Positions 1-5,574 are shown, counted from the stretch's first letter. The stretch: DNA of 6,479 nt from Chloroflexia bacterium (GCA_030430125.1 JAUIGA010000193.1:1-6479), one strand, 5' to 3'. Numbers and translations: made by a program. The notes: generated from the sequence alone by a model not told the origin.

Positions 1-582
1 CTGGTCACATCCGGCGACAAGGGCTCCCGCGACCCTGCCGCCAATCCAGCCGACATCGCGGCGACGCGCGAAACCGAGGCCCGCCAGGCGGCGCGCGTGC
101 TCCGGCTTGCCGATGTCGCCTTCCTGCGGTATCTGGATGGAGAGGTCGAGAACACGCGAGAGATGCGCCGCGACCTGGTCGCCTGGATCCGCGCCTGGCG
201 GCCGGAAGCGCTCCTCACCTTCGATCCGGAGTATCCCCTGCCGGCGTATCTCGCCCACCGCGATCACCGCGCCGTCGGCCGTGCCACGCTCGACGCGGTC
301 TACCCGCTCGCACGGGACCCACTCAGTTTCCCGGAGCTGGCGAACGACGGTCTGCCGCCGCACGAGGTGCGGGAGGTGTGGCTGTTTGCCAGCGCGGTGG
401 CGAACGAGTATGTCGACATTGGCAAGTCGCTGGAGCAGAAAATCGCCGCCCGGCTGGAGCACGCCAGCCAGACACCCGACCCGGCGGCGCTGCCGGCGAG
501 CTGGCGACGACGTGCGGCGGAGACCGGGGAACCCGCCAGTCTCGCTGCCGCAGAGGCATTTACGGTCCTACGGATCGACTGA
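1..582 (+). CDS. PIG-L / LmbE family zinc-dependent deacetylase, C-terminal part (5' end outside window)
   Basis: The reading frame is open from base 1 and ends at TGA 580-582, giving 193 visible residues; the start lies upstream. The visible part begins at a TSGDKGSRD segment, the strand-turn that follows the N-terminal zinc motif (AHPDD-type, not in view) in PIG-L proteins. It continues with a helix rich in Arg/Glu (about 22-35), FLRYLDGE (41-48) and an IRAWRPEALLTF strand (63-74). The HxDH motif at residues 86-89 (bases 256-267) supplies the third zinc-ligand histidine. The family hydrolyses N-acetyl groups from sugars and amino-sugar conjugates, for example MshB and BshB in mycothiol and bacillithiol synthesis and LmbE-like enzymes in antibiotic pathways. 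The substrate here cannot be told from this fragment. The C-terminus seems complete, since the frame stops just ahead of two hairpins. Family assignment is firm; specific function is not assigned. Confidence 0.88.
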   Translation: MVTSGDKGSRDPAANPADIAATRETEARQAARVLRLADVAFLRYLDGEVENTREMRRDLVAWIRAWRPEALLTFDPEYPLPAYLAHRDHRAVGRATLDAVYPLARDPLSFPELANDGLPPHEVREVWLFASAVANEYVDIGKSLEQKIAARLEHASQTPDPAALPASWRRRAAETGEPASLAAAEAFTVLRID

Positions 583-627
583 CCTTCGTATGCCAGATTC
601 ATCGTCGAGGAGAGCAGATTCCTGTAG

Positions 628-665
628 CCTCGGGCATTAGAGCCCGAGGTCCGCCCGCAGGGCGG
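628..665. terminator. two adjacent GC-rich hairpins after the PIG-L gene
   Basis: The first hairpin has 8-bp perfect arms CCTCGGGC (628-635) and GCCCGAGG (642-649) with a 6-nt loop. The second follows after one base, with arms CCGCCC (651-656) and GGGCGG (660-665) and a 3-nt loop. Neither has a T tract. They lie between the ends of two convergent genes (582 and 830), where a bidirectional terminator is expected. The rest of 583-829 has no ORF that I recognise and no codon pattern that convinces me. Confidence 0.5.
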
Positions 666-829
666 CACCGGCAACCCCACGACCACCGCCAAATGATCAG
701 CCGCCATTGGTATGAACGGAAGCCCAACCGCTTCCCCATCAAGATGGATGTGGCCGCTGCGGGCCGACCAGGCGAACGACCGCCTTCGGCAGGTTGACCC
801 CTGCGATATCTCGCCGAGTGCGAATTGCA

Positions 830-1882
830 TCACCCCTCGGCAATGGCGTGCAGTGACTTGGCGTCCAGGATCCGACCTTCTTGCCGGGCGACAGCGATGA
901 ATCCCAGTCGCTCGAAGCGGTGCAACGTCCGGTTCACCGTCTCGCGGGTGGTTCCCAGCGAATGCGCGAGTGACTCCTGCGACTGCTCGAGGCGGACGAC
1001 ACCGTCGTCACCTGCGATCGTCAGCAGCCACGTCGCCAGCCGCCCCGGCACGTCGAGCGACAGCAGATCGCTGAACCGCTCGTTCGTAGCGCGCACCATC
1101 GCCGCCAGGGAGCGCATCATCGCCATCGAGACGTCCGGTTCCCGCGCGATCAGGTCGAGCACGACCTGACGACCCAGGCAGCGAATCTGCACCTCGGTGA
1201 TGACCGTGAGCGACGCCGAGCGCTGTGCACCGTCAATCAGCGCCAGCTCACCGAACGCACTGGGCGCGGCGGCCTCGGCCAGCACGGTCTCCTGCCCGCT
1301 CGCGGAGAACCGGCTGACTCGCACGCGACCGGACTCCAGCACCATCAGCTCATCACCGGGATCGCCCTCGCTGCATAGGACTTGCGAACGGATGCGCTTC
1401 GCATAGGCGCCGTACATGACCAGGGCGCGAGTGCGCTCGGGCCAGGTTGCCGCGAAGAGGGCGCACATCGCGGCCCCCTCGGTGCTGCCGAACAGTGCCG
1501 CCTGCTCGGAACCGACCGCATTCATCACGGCCTGCAAATCCTCGATGCGATGCTCCAGCGTGGGGGTTGTGGTGACGTGGTCCGACAGCCCGGTGCCGCG
1601 CTTGTCGAAGACGATCAACCGGGAGAACGACGCCAGCCGCCGCAGGAAACGCGCATAGCCCGGCTCGAGCCAGCTCTCCTCGACATTGGTGATCCAGCTG
1701 GGAATGTGCACGAGGTCGAATGGTCCGTCACCGATCACCTGCCAGGCGATGTTGATGTCGCCAACCCGCGCGTAGCGGGTTTCGGGCATAGCCAGCTCGC
1801 TGGCGTACCCGCGTCCATCCCAAGCCCCGTTCGCGGACTCCAGCGGTGTCGTTCGGCGATGATGGGCAGGCGTCCCGGTCAT
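830..1882 (-). CDS. fusion protein: truncated alpha/beta-hydrolase + Crp/Fnr-family regulator
   Basis: This gene encodes 350 residues. The ATG at 1882 is supported by GGAG (1889-1892 on the minus strand) with a 6-nt spacer; Met32 (1789) matches the usual family start (MPETRYAR) but has a poor RBS. Residues 32-166 are the N-terminal half of an alpha/beta-hydrolase of the type found fused to adenylate cyclases and LuxR regulators: oxyanion region about 57-62, DKRGTGLSD (93-101), nucleophile elbow GSTEG (132-136), then ERTRALVMYGAYAKRIRS. At residue 167 (about base 1384) it switches without a linker to a Crp/Fnr effector domain (QVLCSEGDPGDEL, phosphate-binding-like FGELALIDGAQRSAS at 210-224), a dimer helix (about 250-285) and a winged HTH (SQESLAHSLGTTRETVNR, 301-318). 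Missing are the hydrolase lid, the catalytic Asp and His, and the first strands of the Crp beta-roll. The elbow carries Thr134 where Ser is expected, so hydrolysis is unlikely. The recognition helix RETVxR is like that of E. coli CRP. A DNA-binding role is likely; the ligand is unknown. Confidence 0.85.
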   Translation of the reverse strand: MTGTPAHHRRTTPLESANGAWDGRGYASELAMPETRYARVGDINIAWQVIGDGPFDLVHIPSWITNVEESWLEPGYARFLRRLASFSRLIVFDKRGTGLSDHVTTTPTLEHRIEDLQAVMNAVGSEQAALFGSTEGAAMCALFAATWPERTRALVMYGAYAKRIRSQVLCSEGDPGDELMVLESGRVRVSRFSASGQETVLAEAAAPSAFGELALIDGAQRSASLTVITEVQIRCLGRQVVLDLIAREPDVSMAMMRSLAAMVRATNERFSDLLSLDVPGRLATWLLTIAGDDGVVRLEQSQESLAHSLGTTRETVNRTLHRFERLGFIAVARQEGRILDAKSLHAIAEG

Positions 1883-1968
1883 GGCGATCTCCAGGGATGG
1901 CCACGGATCAGGTTTGCGATCCGGGCATTATGGTATCACCAGCCCAAGCGCTGAGGTGGATGGCTGGC

Positions 1969-1998
1969 TTGTCACAGCGTCATGATTTTCGGTACGCT
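1969..1998 (+). promoter_or_regulatory. possible sigma-70-type promoter of the transglutaminase-like gene
   Basis: A TTGTCA hexamer (1969-1974) is followed after 18 bases by TACGCT (1993-1998), which would give a leader of roughly 60 nt to the ATG at 2068. The -35 is good and the -10 is weak. The region lies between two divergent genes (1882 and 2068), so a promoter must be nearby in each direction. I found no convincing -35/-10 pair for the minus-strand gene; CATAAT on the minus strand near 1930 is a possible -10 without a good partner. Confidence 0.3.
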
Positions 1999-2067
1999 GA
2001 CACCATCCTGAACATGCGTTCTATCCTTCTGCGCGAAGACTGACATCCGTGAGCGAGGACCACCACC

Positions 2068-2988
2068 ATGACCATCGGTACGACCGCTATTGCCAGCTAT
2101 GCCGAGCAGAGCTCCATCACCGATCCCGGTATCCATGCCCATCGCCTCGATGCGATTCCGGCGGAGCCTGGCGCGGTCAAGAACGCCGCCAACCGACTCG
2201 TGTTCCACTATCGCGCCGGCGGCGACTGGGTCGAGAACGGCATCGCGCGCGAGCGGATTTGCGAGATCGACACTCGCTACGCCGACCTGATGCTCGACCG
2301 GCTGGTGGAGCTGAAGGATGCGCCGCTGGCGACGCCTCGGTTGCCGCATGAGCGCCTCGTCGGGTGCTGCCGCGACTTCACCGTCCTCTTCCTGGCGATC
2401 GCCCGCCACAAGGGCATCCCGGCGCGGATGCGGGTCGGATTCGCCACCTATTTCGTGCCCGGCTGGTACATCGATCATGTCGTGGCGGAGGTCTGGGACG
2501 AGACAGAAGCACGCTGGCGGCTTGTCGACGCCGAGTTGGTGGACGGCCATGTGGACCGCGCCGACGACACGGTGCTCGACCCGCTCGACCTCCCGCAGGA
2601 ACGCTTCATCACCGGGCCGCTGGCGTGGGAAGCCTGCCGTCGTCAGGAGATGGACCCCGAGCGGTTCGTCGTGGCGCCGGAGATCGACATTCCCCATACC
2701 CGCGGCTGGCCGTTCCTGATGCACAACCTGGTTCACGATCTCGCCGCCCTCAACATGCGCGAAATGCTGCTTTGGGAAGAATGGGGGCTACAGCTCCACG
2801 AGGAACCGATGATGCCGGACCATCTCGACCTGCTCGACCGGGTCGCCGCCATCACGAAATCGTCGCAGTCCACACCGCAGGAGCTGCGAGAGCTCTACGA
2901 CCGTGACGAGTTCCGCGTGCCGGTATCGGTACAGAGCTTTACGCCGGCCGTTCCGGCGATACCGTTCCCTGTCGAGCTCCCCCGATAG
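2068..2988 (+). CDS. transglutaminase-like domain protein (Cys-His-Asp triad)
   Basis: 306 residues from ATG 2068, chosen because GAGGA (2055-2059) sits 8 nt upstream. The core is at about residues 85-160. GCCRDFTVLFLAIARHKGIPAR (99-120) holds the catalytic cysteine, most likely Cys101 by alignment with the family's x-C-R-D-F pattern. The strand MRVGFATYFVPGWYIDHVVAEVW holds His137, and RWRLVDAEL (149-157) holds Asp154. These are the three triad positions of the transglutaminase-like superfamily. There is no signal peptide or membrane segment, so it is probably cytosolic. The C-terminal ~140 residues (WEEWGLQLHEE, then acidic helices) match nothing I recognise. Bacterial members act as proteases, amidases or acyl transferases, and the substrate here is unknown. 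It is divergent from the hydrolase-Crp fusion and upstream of NAT, but a 193-bp gap with its own promoter suggests a separate transcript from NAT. Confidence 0.85.
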   Translation: MTIGTTAIASYAEQSSITDPGIHAHRLDAIPAEPGAVKNAANRLVFHYRAGGDWVENGIARERICEIDTRYADLMLDRLVELKDAPLATPRLPHERLVGCCRDFTVLFLAIARHKGIPARMRVGFATYFVPGWYIDHVVAEVWDETEARWRLVDAELVDGHVDRADDTVLDPLDLPQERFITGPLAWEACRRQEMDPERFVVAPEIDIPHTRGWPFLMHNLVHDLAALNMREMLLWEEWGLQLHEEPMMPDHLDLLDRVAAITKSSQSTPQELRELYDRDEFRVPVSVQSFTPAVPAIPFPVELPR

Positions 2989-3025
2989 TCATCGCGGTTT
3001 CCGTCGCAGCGAGGTGCGAGCAACC

Positions 3026-3056
3026 TTGACCTCAAGGGCGGTCGAGGTTGTACCGT
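3026..3056 (+). promoter_or_regulatory. MerR-family-type promoter/operator upstream of NAT
   Basis: The -35 element TTGACC (3026-3031) and the -10 TACCGT (3051-3056) are separated by exactly 19 bases, the over-long spacer that MerR-family activators compensate by untwisting DNA. Within the spacer lies a dyad, ACCTC (3029-3033) and GAGGT (3044-3048), centred at 3038.5, closely resembling SoxR-type and other MerR-family operators (ACCTCAAG...CTTGAGGT). Transcription would start near 3063 and read into the NAT gene. No MerR-type regulator is encoded in this window, so it would act from elsewhere. Confidence 0.65.
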
Positions 3057-3181
3057 GTTCGCATTGGGCCGGTCGCCGGACCGGGTATCGCACTTCGCGG
3101 AGACGGATGATCCTGATGACAACATCGAGCGCGGTTCGCGACAAGAGCCTGCATGCCGCGGGACACCCCGCTGAGGTCTCA

Positions 3182-3982
3182 ATGTGGGACATCGAGCGGC
3201 TGGATATCAACGCCTATCTTGCACGCATCGGGCACGATGGCGTGCTCGACCCAACGCTGGACACGCTGCGCGCGCTGCACCAGGCGCACGCGGCAACGAT
3301 CCCGTTCGAGAATCTCGACATCCTGCTCGGGCGTGGCATTTCGCTGGACATCGACGACCTGCAGGCCAAGCTGGTCCGGCACCGGCGCGGTGGCTACTGC
3401 TACGAGCACAACCTGCTCTTCGCCGCGCTGCTCGAACGGCTCGGCTTTCGGGTCACCCGGATGGTCGCACGCGTCCTGGCAGGTACTTCGAAGCCACGCA
3501 CGCACATGCTGCTCAATGTGGACCTGGACGGAGATCGGTGGCTCGCCGATGTCGGCTTCGGGGCGGCGCTGCTCGAACCGATCCCGCTCGTCGACGGCCT
3601 CACGGTTCAGCAGGGAGACTGGAGCTACGGACTGGAGCGCCGCGACGACACCTGGGTGTTGCGATCGCTCGGCGAGAACGGCTGTTCAGACATGTACGCC
3701 TTCGCGTACGATCCGCAGCTTCCGATCGACTACGCGGTCTACAACCACTACACCTCGACACACCCCAGGTCACCCTTCACCGGCCAGGTGGTGGCGATCC
3801 GCACGACCCCGAACACGCGGTTCACGCTTCGTGGCCGCGAGCTCACCGTGATTCGCCCGGTCGGAACGGATGAACGCCGCGAACTGGGCGACACCGAATT
3901 CGCGAATACCCTGCGGGACACATTTGCCATCGACCTGCCGGCCGCGGACCTGGCACGATTGACGGTGCTCCCCACGCTGTAG
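3182..3982 (+). CDS. nat: arylamine N-acetyltransferase
   Basis: 266 residues from ATG 3182, close to the usual bacterial NAT length (about 270-280). GAGG (3173-3176) lies 5 nt upstream. The enzyme moves an acetyl (or related acyl) group from acyl-CoA to arylamines and arylhydrazines through a cysteine thioester, in the cytosol. The family landmarks are in order: IPFENLDILLG (40-50), RRGGYCYEHN with the catalytic Cys73, THMLL with His108, and LADVGFG with Asp123; the triad spacing is the standard one. The C-terminal domain has the expected NHYTSTHPRSPF segment (188-199). A longer form starting at ATG 3107 (GGAG at 3099-3102) would add 25 residues and is less like the family. Expression probably comes from the MerR-type promoter at 3026-3056, implying induction by a small molecule or redox signal. 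It ends ahead of a large palindrome. The physiological substrate is not evident. Confidence 0.93.
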   Translation: MWDIERLDINAYLARIGHDGVLDPTLDTLRALHQAHAATIPFENLDILLGRGISLDIDDLQAKLVRHRRGGYCYEHNLLFAALLERLGFRVTRMVARVLAGTSKPRTHMLLNVDLDGDRWLADVGFGAALLEPIPLVDGLTVQQGDWSYGLERRDDTWVLRSLGENGCSDMYAFAYDPQLPIDYAVYNHYTSTHPRSPFTGQVVAIRTTPNTRFTLRGRELTVIRPVGTDERRELGDTEFANTLRDTFAIDLPAADLARLTVLPTL

Positions 3983-4034
3983 GCAGCGCCGTTTGCCACC
4001 TCCTCGTCATCGGCGGGGCACATTCCTGCACATC

Positions 4035-4080
4035 CATGAGGCAGATGCCGCGGTCCCGGGACCGCGGCATCTGCCTCATG
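4035..4080. terminator. 46-bp perfect palindrome, probable bidirectional terminator
   Basis: The 23-base arm at 4035-4057 is the exact reverse complement of 4058-4080, with no spacer; the centre is the SmaI-like CCCGGG. As RNA it folds into a very stable GC-rich hairpin on either strand. It lies between the convergent NAT and Crp-family genes, 52 nt after the NAT stop. Its right arm contains the TGA stop (4076-4078) of the minus-strand regulator, so the hairpin begins inside that gene's last codons. There is no T tract on either side. Confidence 0.7.
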
Positions 4081-4744
4081 CGACAAGGGTCAGCAGGCCG
4101 CGCCGATCCACGACGCGTACCCGCCGGCCCTGCGTTTCAATCAATCCGAGACGGTCGAACTGTCGCAGCAGCCGGTTGACCGTCACGCGCGACGTGCCAA
4201 GCGATCGTGCCAGCGCCTCCTGTGACTGGGGGATCGTGAGATCATCCGAATCCTGCGATCTCGTGACCAGCCACTTGGCGAGCCTGCCGGAAGCGTCGAG
4301 CGTCATCATGTCCATCAGGCGCTCGTTCGTATCGCGCAAGATGCCCGCCATCGTGCGGAGCATCGCCATCGCCGCCTCCGGGTGTTGCTCGATCACCGAC
4401 CGGACGTGATGCACGCTGAACAGGCGCAACGCAACGTCGGTGTCGGCGATCAGCGTCACCGTGCAGCGCGCGCCGTCGAACACGGTCATCTCGCCAAACA
4501 CCGTAGGCGCGCTCCTGGCACCGATCACGACTTCCCTGCCATCCACGCCAAACCGGCTGAAGCGGACCCGGCCCGCCTCCAGCAGCTTGAACTCCTCGCA
4601 CTGATCACCCTGGCTGACCAGCACCTGACCGCGCGGATAGCAGCGCATCCAGCTGCCATCGAGGAATTGGTCCAGTACGTCGGGACTCAGGTCGGCAAAC
4701 AACGGCACGCCTACCAACGGGTTCGATGGTGACAAGATTGCCAT
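4076..4744 (-). CDS. Crp/Fnr-family transcriptional regulator
   Basis: 222 residues from ATG 4744, chosen over a frame extension to 4927 because GGAGG (4754-4758, minus strand) sits 9 nt upstream, the start MAILSPSNPLVGVPLFADLS gives the usual length, and the extension has no domain. Residues 15-110 form the cyclic-nucleotide-binding-like beta-roll (LFADLSPDVLDQF, RGQVLVSQGD, FGEMTVFDGARCTVT at 83-97). The pocket keeps Glu85 and Arg93 but has Cys94 where Ser/Thr/Ala is common after Arg. A long dimerisation helix follows (about 120-150), then a winged HTH (SQEALARSLGTSRVTVNRLL, 174-193). There are no FNR-type cysteine clusters. The recognition helix R-V-T-V-x-R-L-L resembles that of cyanobacterial NtcA, as I recall that protein, more than E. 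coli CRP. It is clearly paralogous to residues 167-350 of the fusion protein at 830-1882. Divergent transcription from the cupin gene with a dyad between them suggests autoregulation and local control. The ligand is unknown. Confidence 0.92.
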   Translation of the reverse strand: MAILSPSNPLVGVPLFADLSPDVLDQFLDGSWMRCYPRGQVLVSQGDQCEEFKLLEAGRVRFSRFGVDGREVVIGARSAPTVFGEMTVFDGARCTVTLIADTDVALRLFSVHHVRSVIEQHPEAAMAMLRTMAGILRDTNERLMDMMTLDASGRLAKWLVTRSQDSDDLTIPQSQEALARSLGTSRVTVNRLLRQFDRLGLIETQGRRVRVVDRRGLLTLVA

Positions 4745-4824
4745 GGTGATGCGCCTCCCCGCCGGCAGGCCAGCCAACTCGTCCAGGCCAACGTCGCCAG
4801 CGTCTTGAGGCCCATTACATGCCG

Positions 4825-4836
4825 GTGCGCGCGCAC
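4825..4836. repeat. 12-bp perfect palindrome GTGCGCGCGCAC
   Basis: This self-complementary alternating purine-pyrimidine run lies in the divergent control region, 4 bp from the dyad at 4841-4856. It may be a second protein site or simply low-complexity GC sequence. Confidence 0.35.
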
Positions 4837-4840
4837 TGTC

Positions 4841-4856
4841 TGTATCACACGATACA
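4841..4856. promoter_or_regulatory. candidate Crp/Fnr-superfamily operator (TGTA-N8-TACA)
   Basis: TGTATC (4841-4846) and GATACA (4851-4856) are perfect inverted repeats around a 4-bp spacer. Read as TGTA-N8-TACA this matches the consensus of the Crp/Fnr-superfamily regulator NtcA. It is about 97 bp upstream of the regulator start (4744) and 101 bp upstream of the cupin start (4958), so it could serve both divergent genes. Assignment to the neighbouring regulator is inference, helped by that protein's RVTV-type recognition helix. Confidence 0.5.
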
Positions 4857-4913
4857 TCCTGGCGGTTTCGTGTGTTGCTGCGATCCGGGTGGAAACCTGT
4901 CACGATCTCATTG

Positions 4914-4923
4914 GGTTGCAACC
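4914..4923. promoter_or_regulatory. 10-bp palindrome GGTTGCAACC before the cupin gene
   Basis: A perfect palindrome ends 34 bp before the cupin ATG, inside the likely promoter or leader. It is short and could occur by chance; it is listed because the 213-bp divergent region holds three dyads. Confidence 0.25.
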
Positions 4924-4957
4924 TCACAGGATTTGCGGATCACCACAGGAGCTTCCC

Positions 4958-5488
4958 ATGACCGCTTCAACCGTTTCACGCTCAATGACCCGCCGCTCGG
5001 CGCTCATCGCGACCGGACTCCTTGGCGCGGGCGTCGCGCTCGGCGCCGCCAGATCGCAATCAGCCGTCGCACAGGACGATGTCGCACGGCCTCCCGATGG
5101 TGTGATCGTCGAAACGTTGTCCGCCGGGGCATCGACGCTCGTTCCCGGCAAGACGCTGGTGCTGCTTCGGATCACCATGCATCCTGAAGCGTCCACCGCA
5201 CCACGACCGCAACCCGGGCCGGTCGCGCTGCACGTCGACCGCGGCGTCCTCGACATCAACCAGATGGCAGGCGAGGCGCTCGTCACCCGGGCACTCGTGG
5301 ACGGCATGTGGGCGTCGCAGCGGGACTTGAGCCCTGGCGACTCGACCCGGCTCGGGACTGGGGATCAGCTCTTCCACGACGGTTCAACCGTTGTGATGCA
5401 CAACTCCGGTCCGGACAGGTTGATCCTGCTCGTGTCGACCCTGCTCGACGCCGGCGAGACGCCAGCATCGTGGCTTGCGCCTGCCTGA
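4958..5488 (+). CDS. Tat-exported cupin-like protein lacking the usual metal histidines
   Basis: 176 residues from ATG 4958. AGGAG (4947-4951) with a 6-nt spacer fixes this start; the frame extends further upstream without an RBS. The N-terminus is a twin-arginine signal: T-R-R-S-A-L at 11-16, then the hydrophobic run IATGLLGAGVALGA and a likely A-x-A cleavage after Ala38 (SAVA, then QDD). The mature part reads as a single cupin-type beta barrel: LVLLRITMHPEAST (67-80), VALHVDRGVLDI (89-100), RDLSPGDSTRLGTGDQLF (122-139), VVMHNSGPDRLILLVSTL (145-162). In metal cupins the turn after the 'PGAST'-like segment carries an H-x-H pair. Here it is APRPQPGP (81-88), so two expected ligands are absent, while His148 and Asn149 remain. 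It is therefore probably a binding or structural protein outside the membrane rather than a metal enzyme. It is divergently paired with the Crp-family regulator and ends at a hairpin. The cupin call is by fold pattern and moderately sure; export is well supported. Confidence 0.78.
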   Translation: MTASTVSRSMTRRSALIATGLLGAGVALGAARSQSAVAQDDVARPPDGVIVETLSAGASTLVPGKTLVLLRITMHPEASTAPRPQPGPVALHVDRGVLDINQMAGEALVTRALVDGMWASQRDLSPGDSTRLGTGDQLFHDGSTVVMHNSGPDRLILLVSTLLDAGETPASWLAPA

Positions 5489-5507
5489 CTGGCCGATTCT
5501 CGGTTGG

Positions 5508-5538
5508 CCGGGGAGCCTCTGGCGGTGAGACTCCCCGG
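5508..5538. terminator. hairpin terminator after the cupin-like gene
   Basis: The outer arms CCGGGGAG (5508-5515) and CTCCCCGG (5531-5538) pair perfectly. After a single C/A mismatch, CTC (5517-5519) pairs with GAG (5527-5529) around a 7-nt loop. It begins 20 nt after the cupin stop codon. There is no T tract, as for the other hairpins in this window. Confidence 0.6.
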
Positions 5539-5574
5539 TAACACGCCGGATTCACGCTGGGTCCATCCGCGCGT

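Noticed and set aside
300..833. 177-codon open frame on the minus strand covering 583-829
   Set aside because: Most of it is antisense to the PIG-L gene and it crosses both hairpins; the part over the intergenic gap (bases 583-833) has no motif I recognise and no good RBS, so I leave the gap as non-coding.
1382..1954. 190-codon plus-strand frame opposite the fusion gene
   Set aside because: Shadow of the hydrolase-Crp frame; no recognisable protein pattern.
1961..1976. CRP-type half-site TCACA overlapping the putative -35 upstream of 2068
   Set aside because: The partner half (TGGCT at 1961-1965) matches TGTGA at only two of five positions, so there is no credible CRP palindrome.
1972..2736. 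254-codon open frame on the minus strand
   Set aside because: It runs antisense across the transglutaminase-like gene, whose triad motifs are unmistakable; the antisense product is rich in Arg/His/Gly/Val with no domain pattern, typical of a GC-rich shadow frame.
2921..2964. Inverted repeat CGGTATCG / CGATACCG with an inner GCCGG/CCGGC stem
   Set aside because: It lies inside the last codons of the transglutaminase-like gene with a long spacer and overlapping alternative stems; it is weak as a terminator and likely due to coding composition.
4745..4927. N-terminal extension of the Crp-family regulator to an ATG at 4927
   Set aside because: The extra 61 residues show no domain, cross the candidate operator and have no RBS, whereas ATG 4744 has GGAGG and gives the usual family length.
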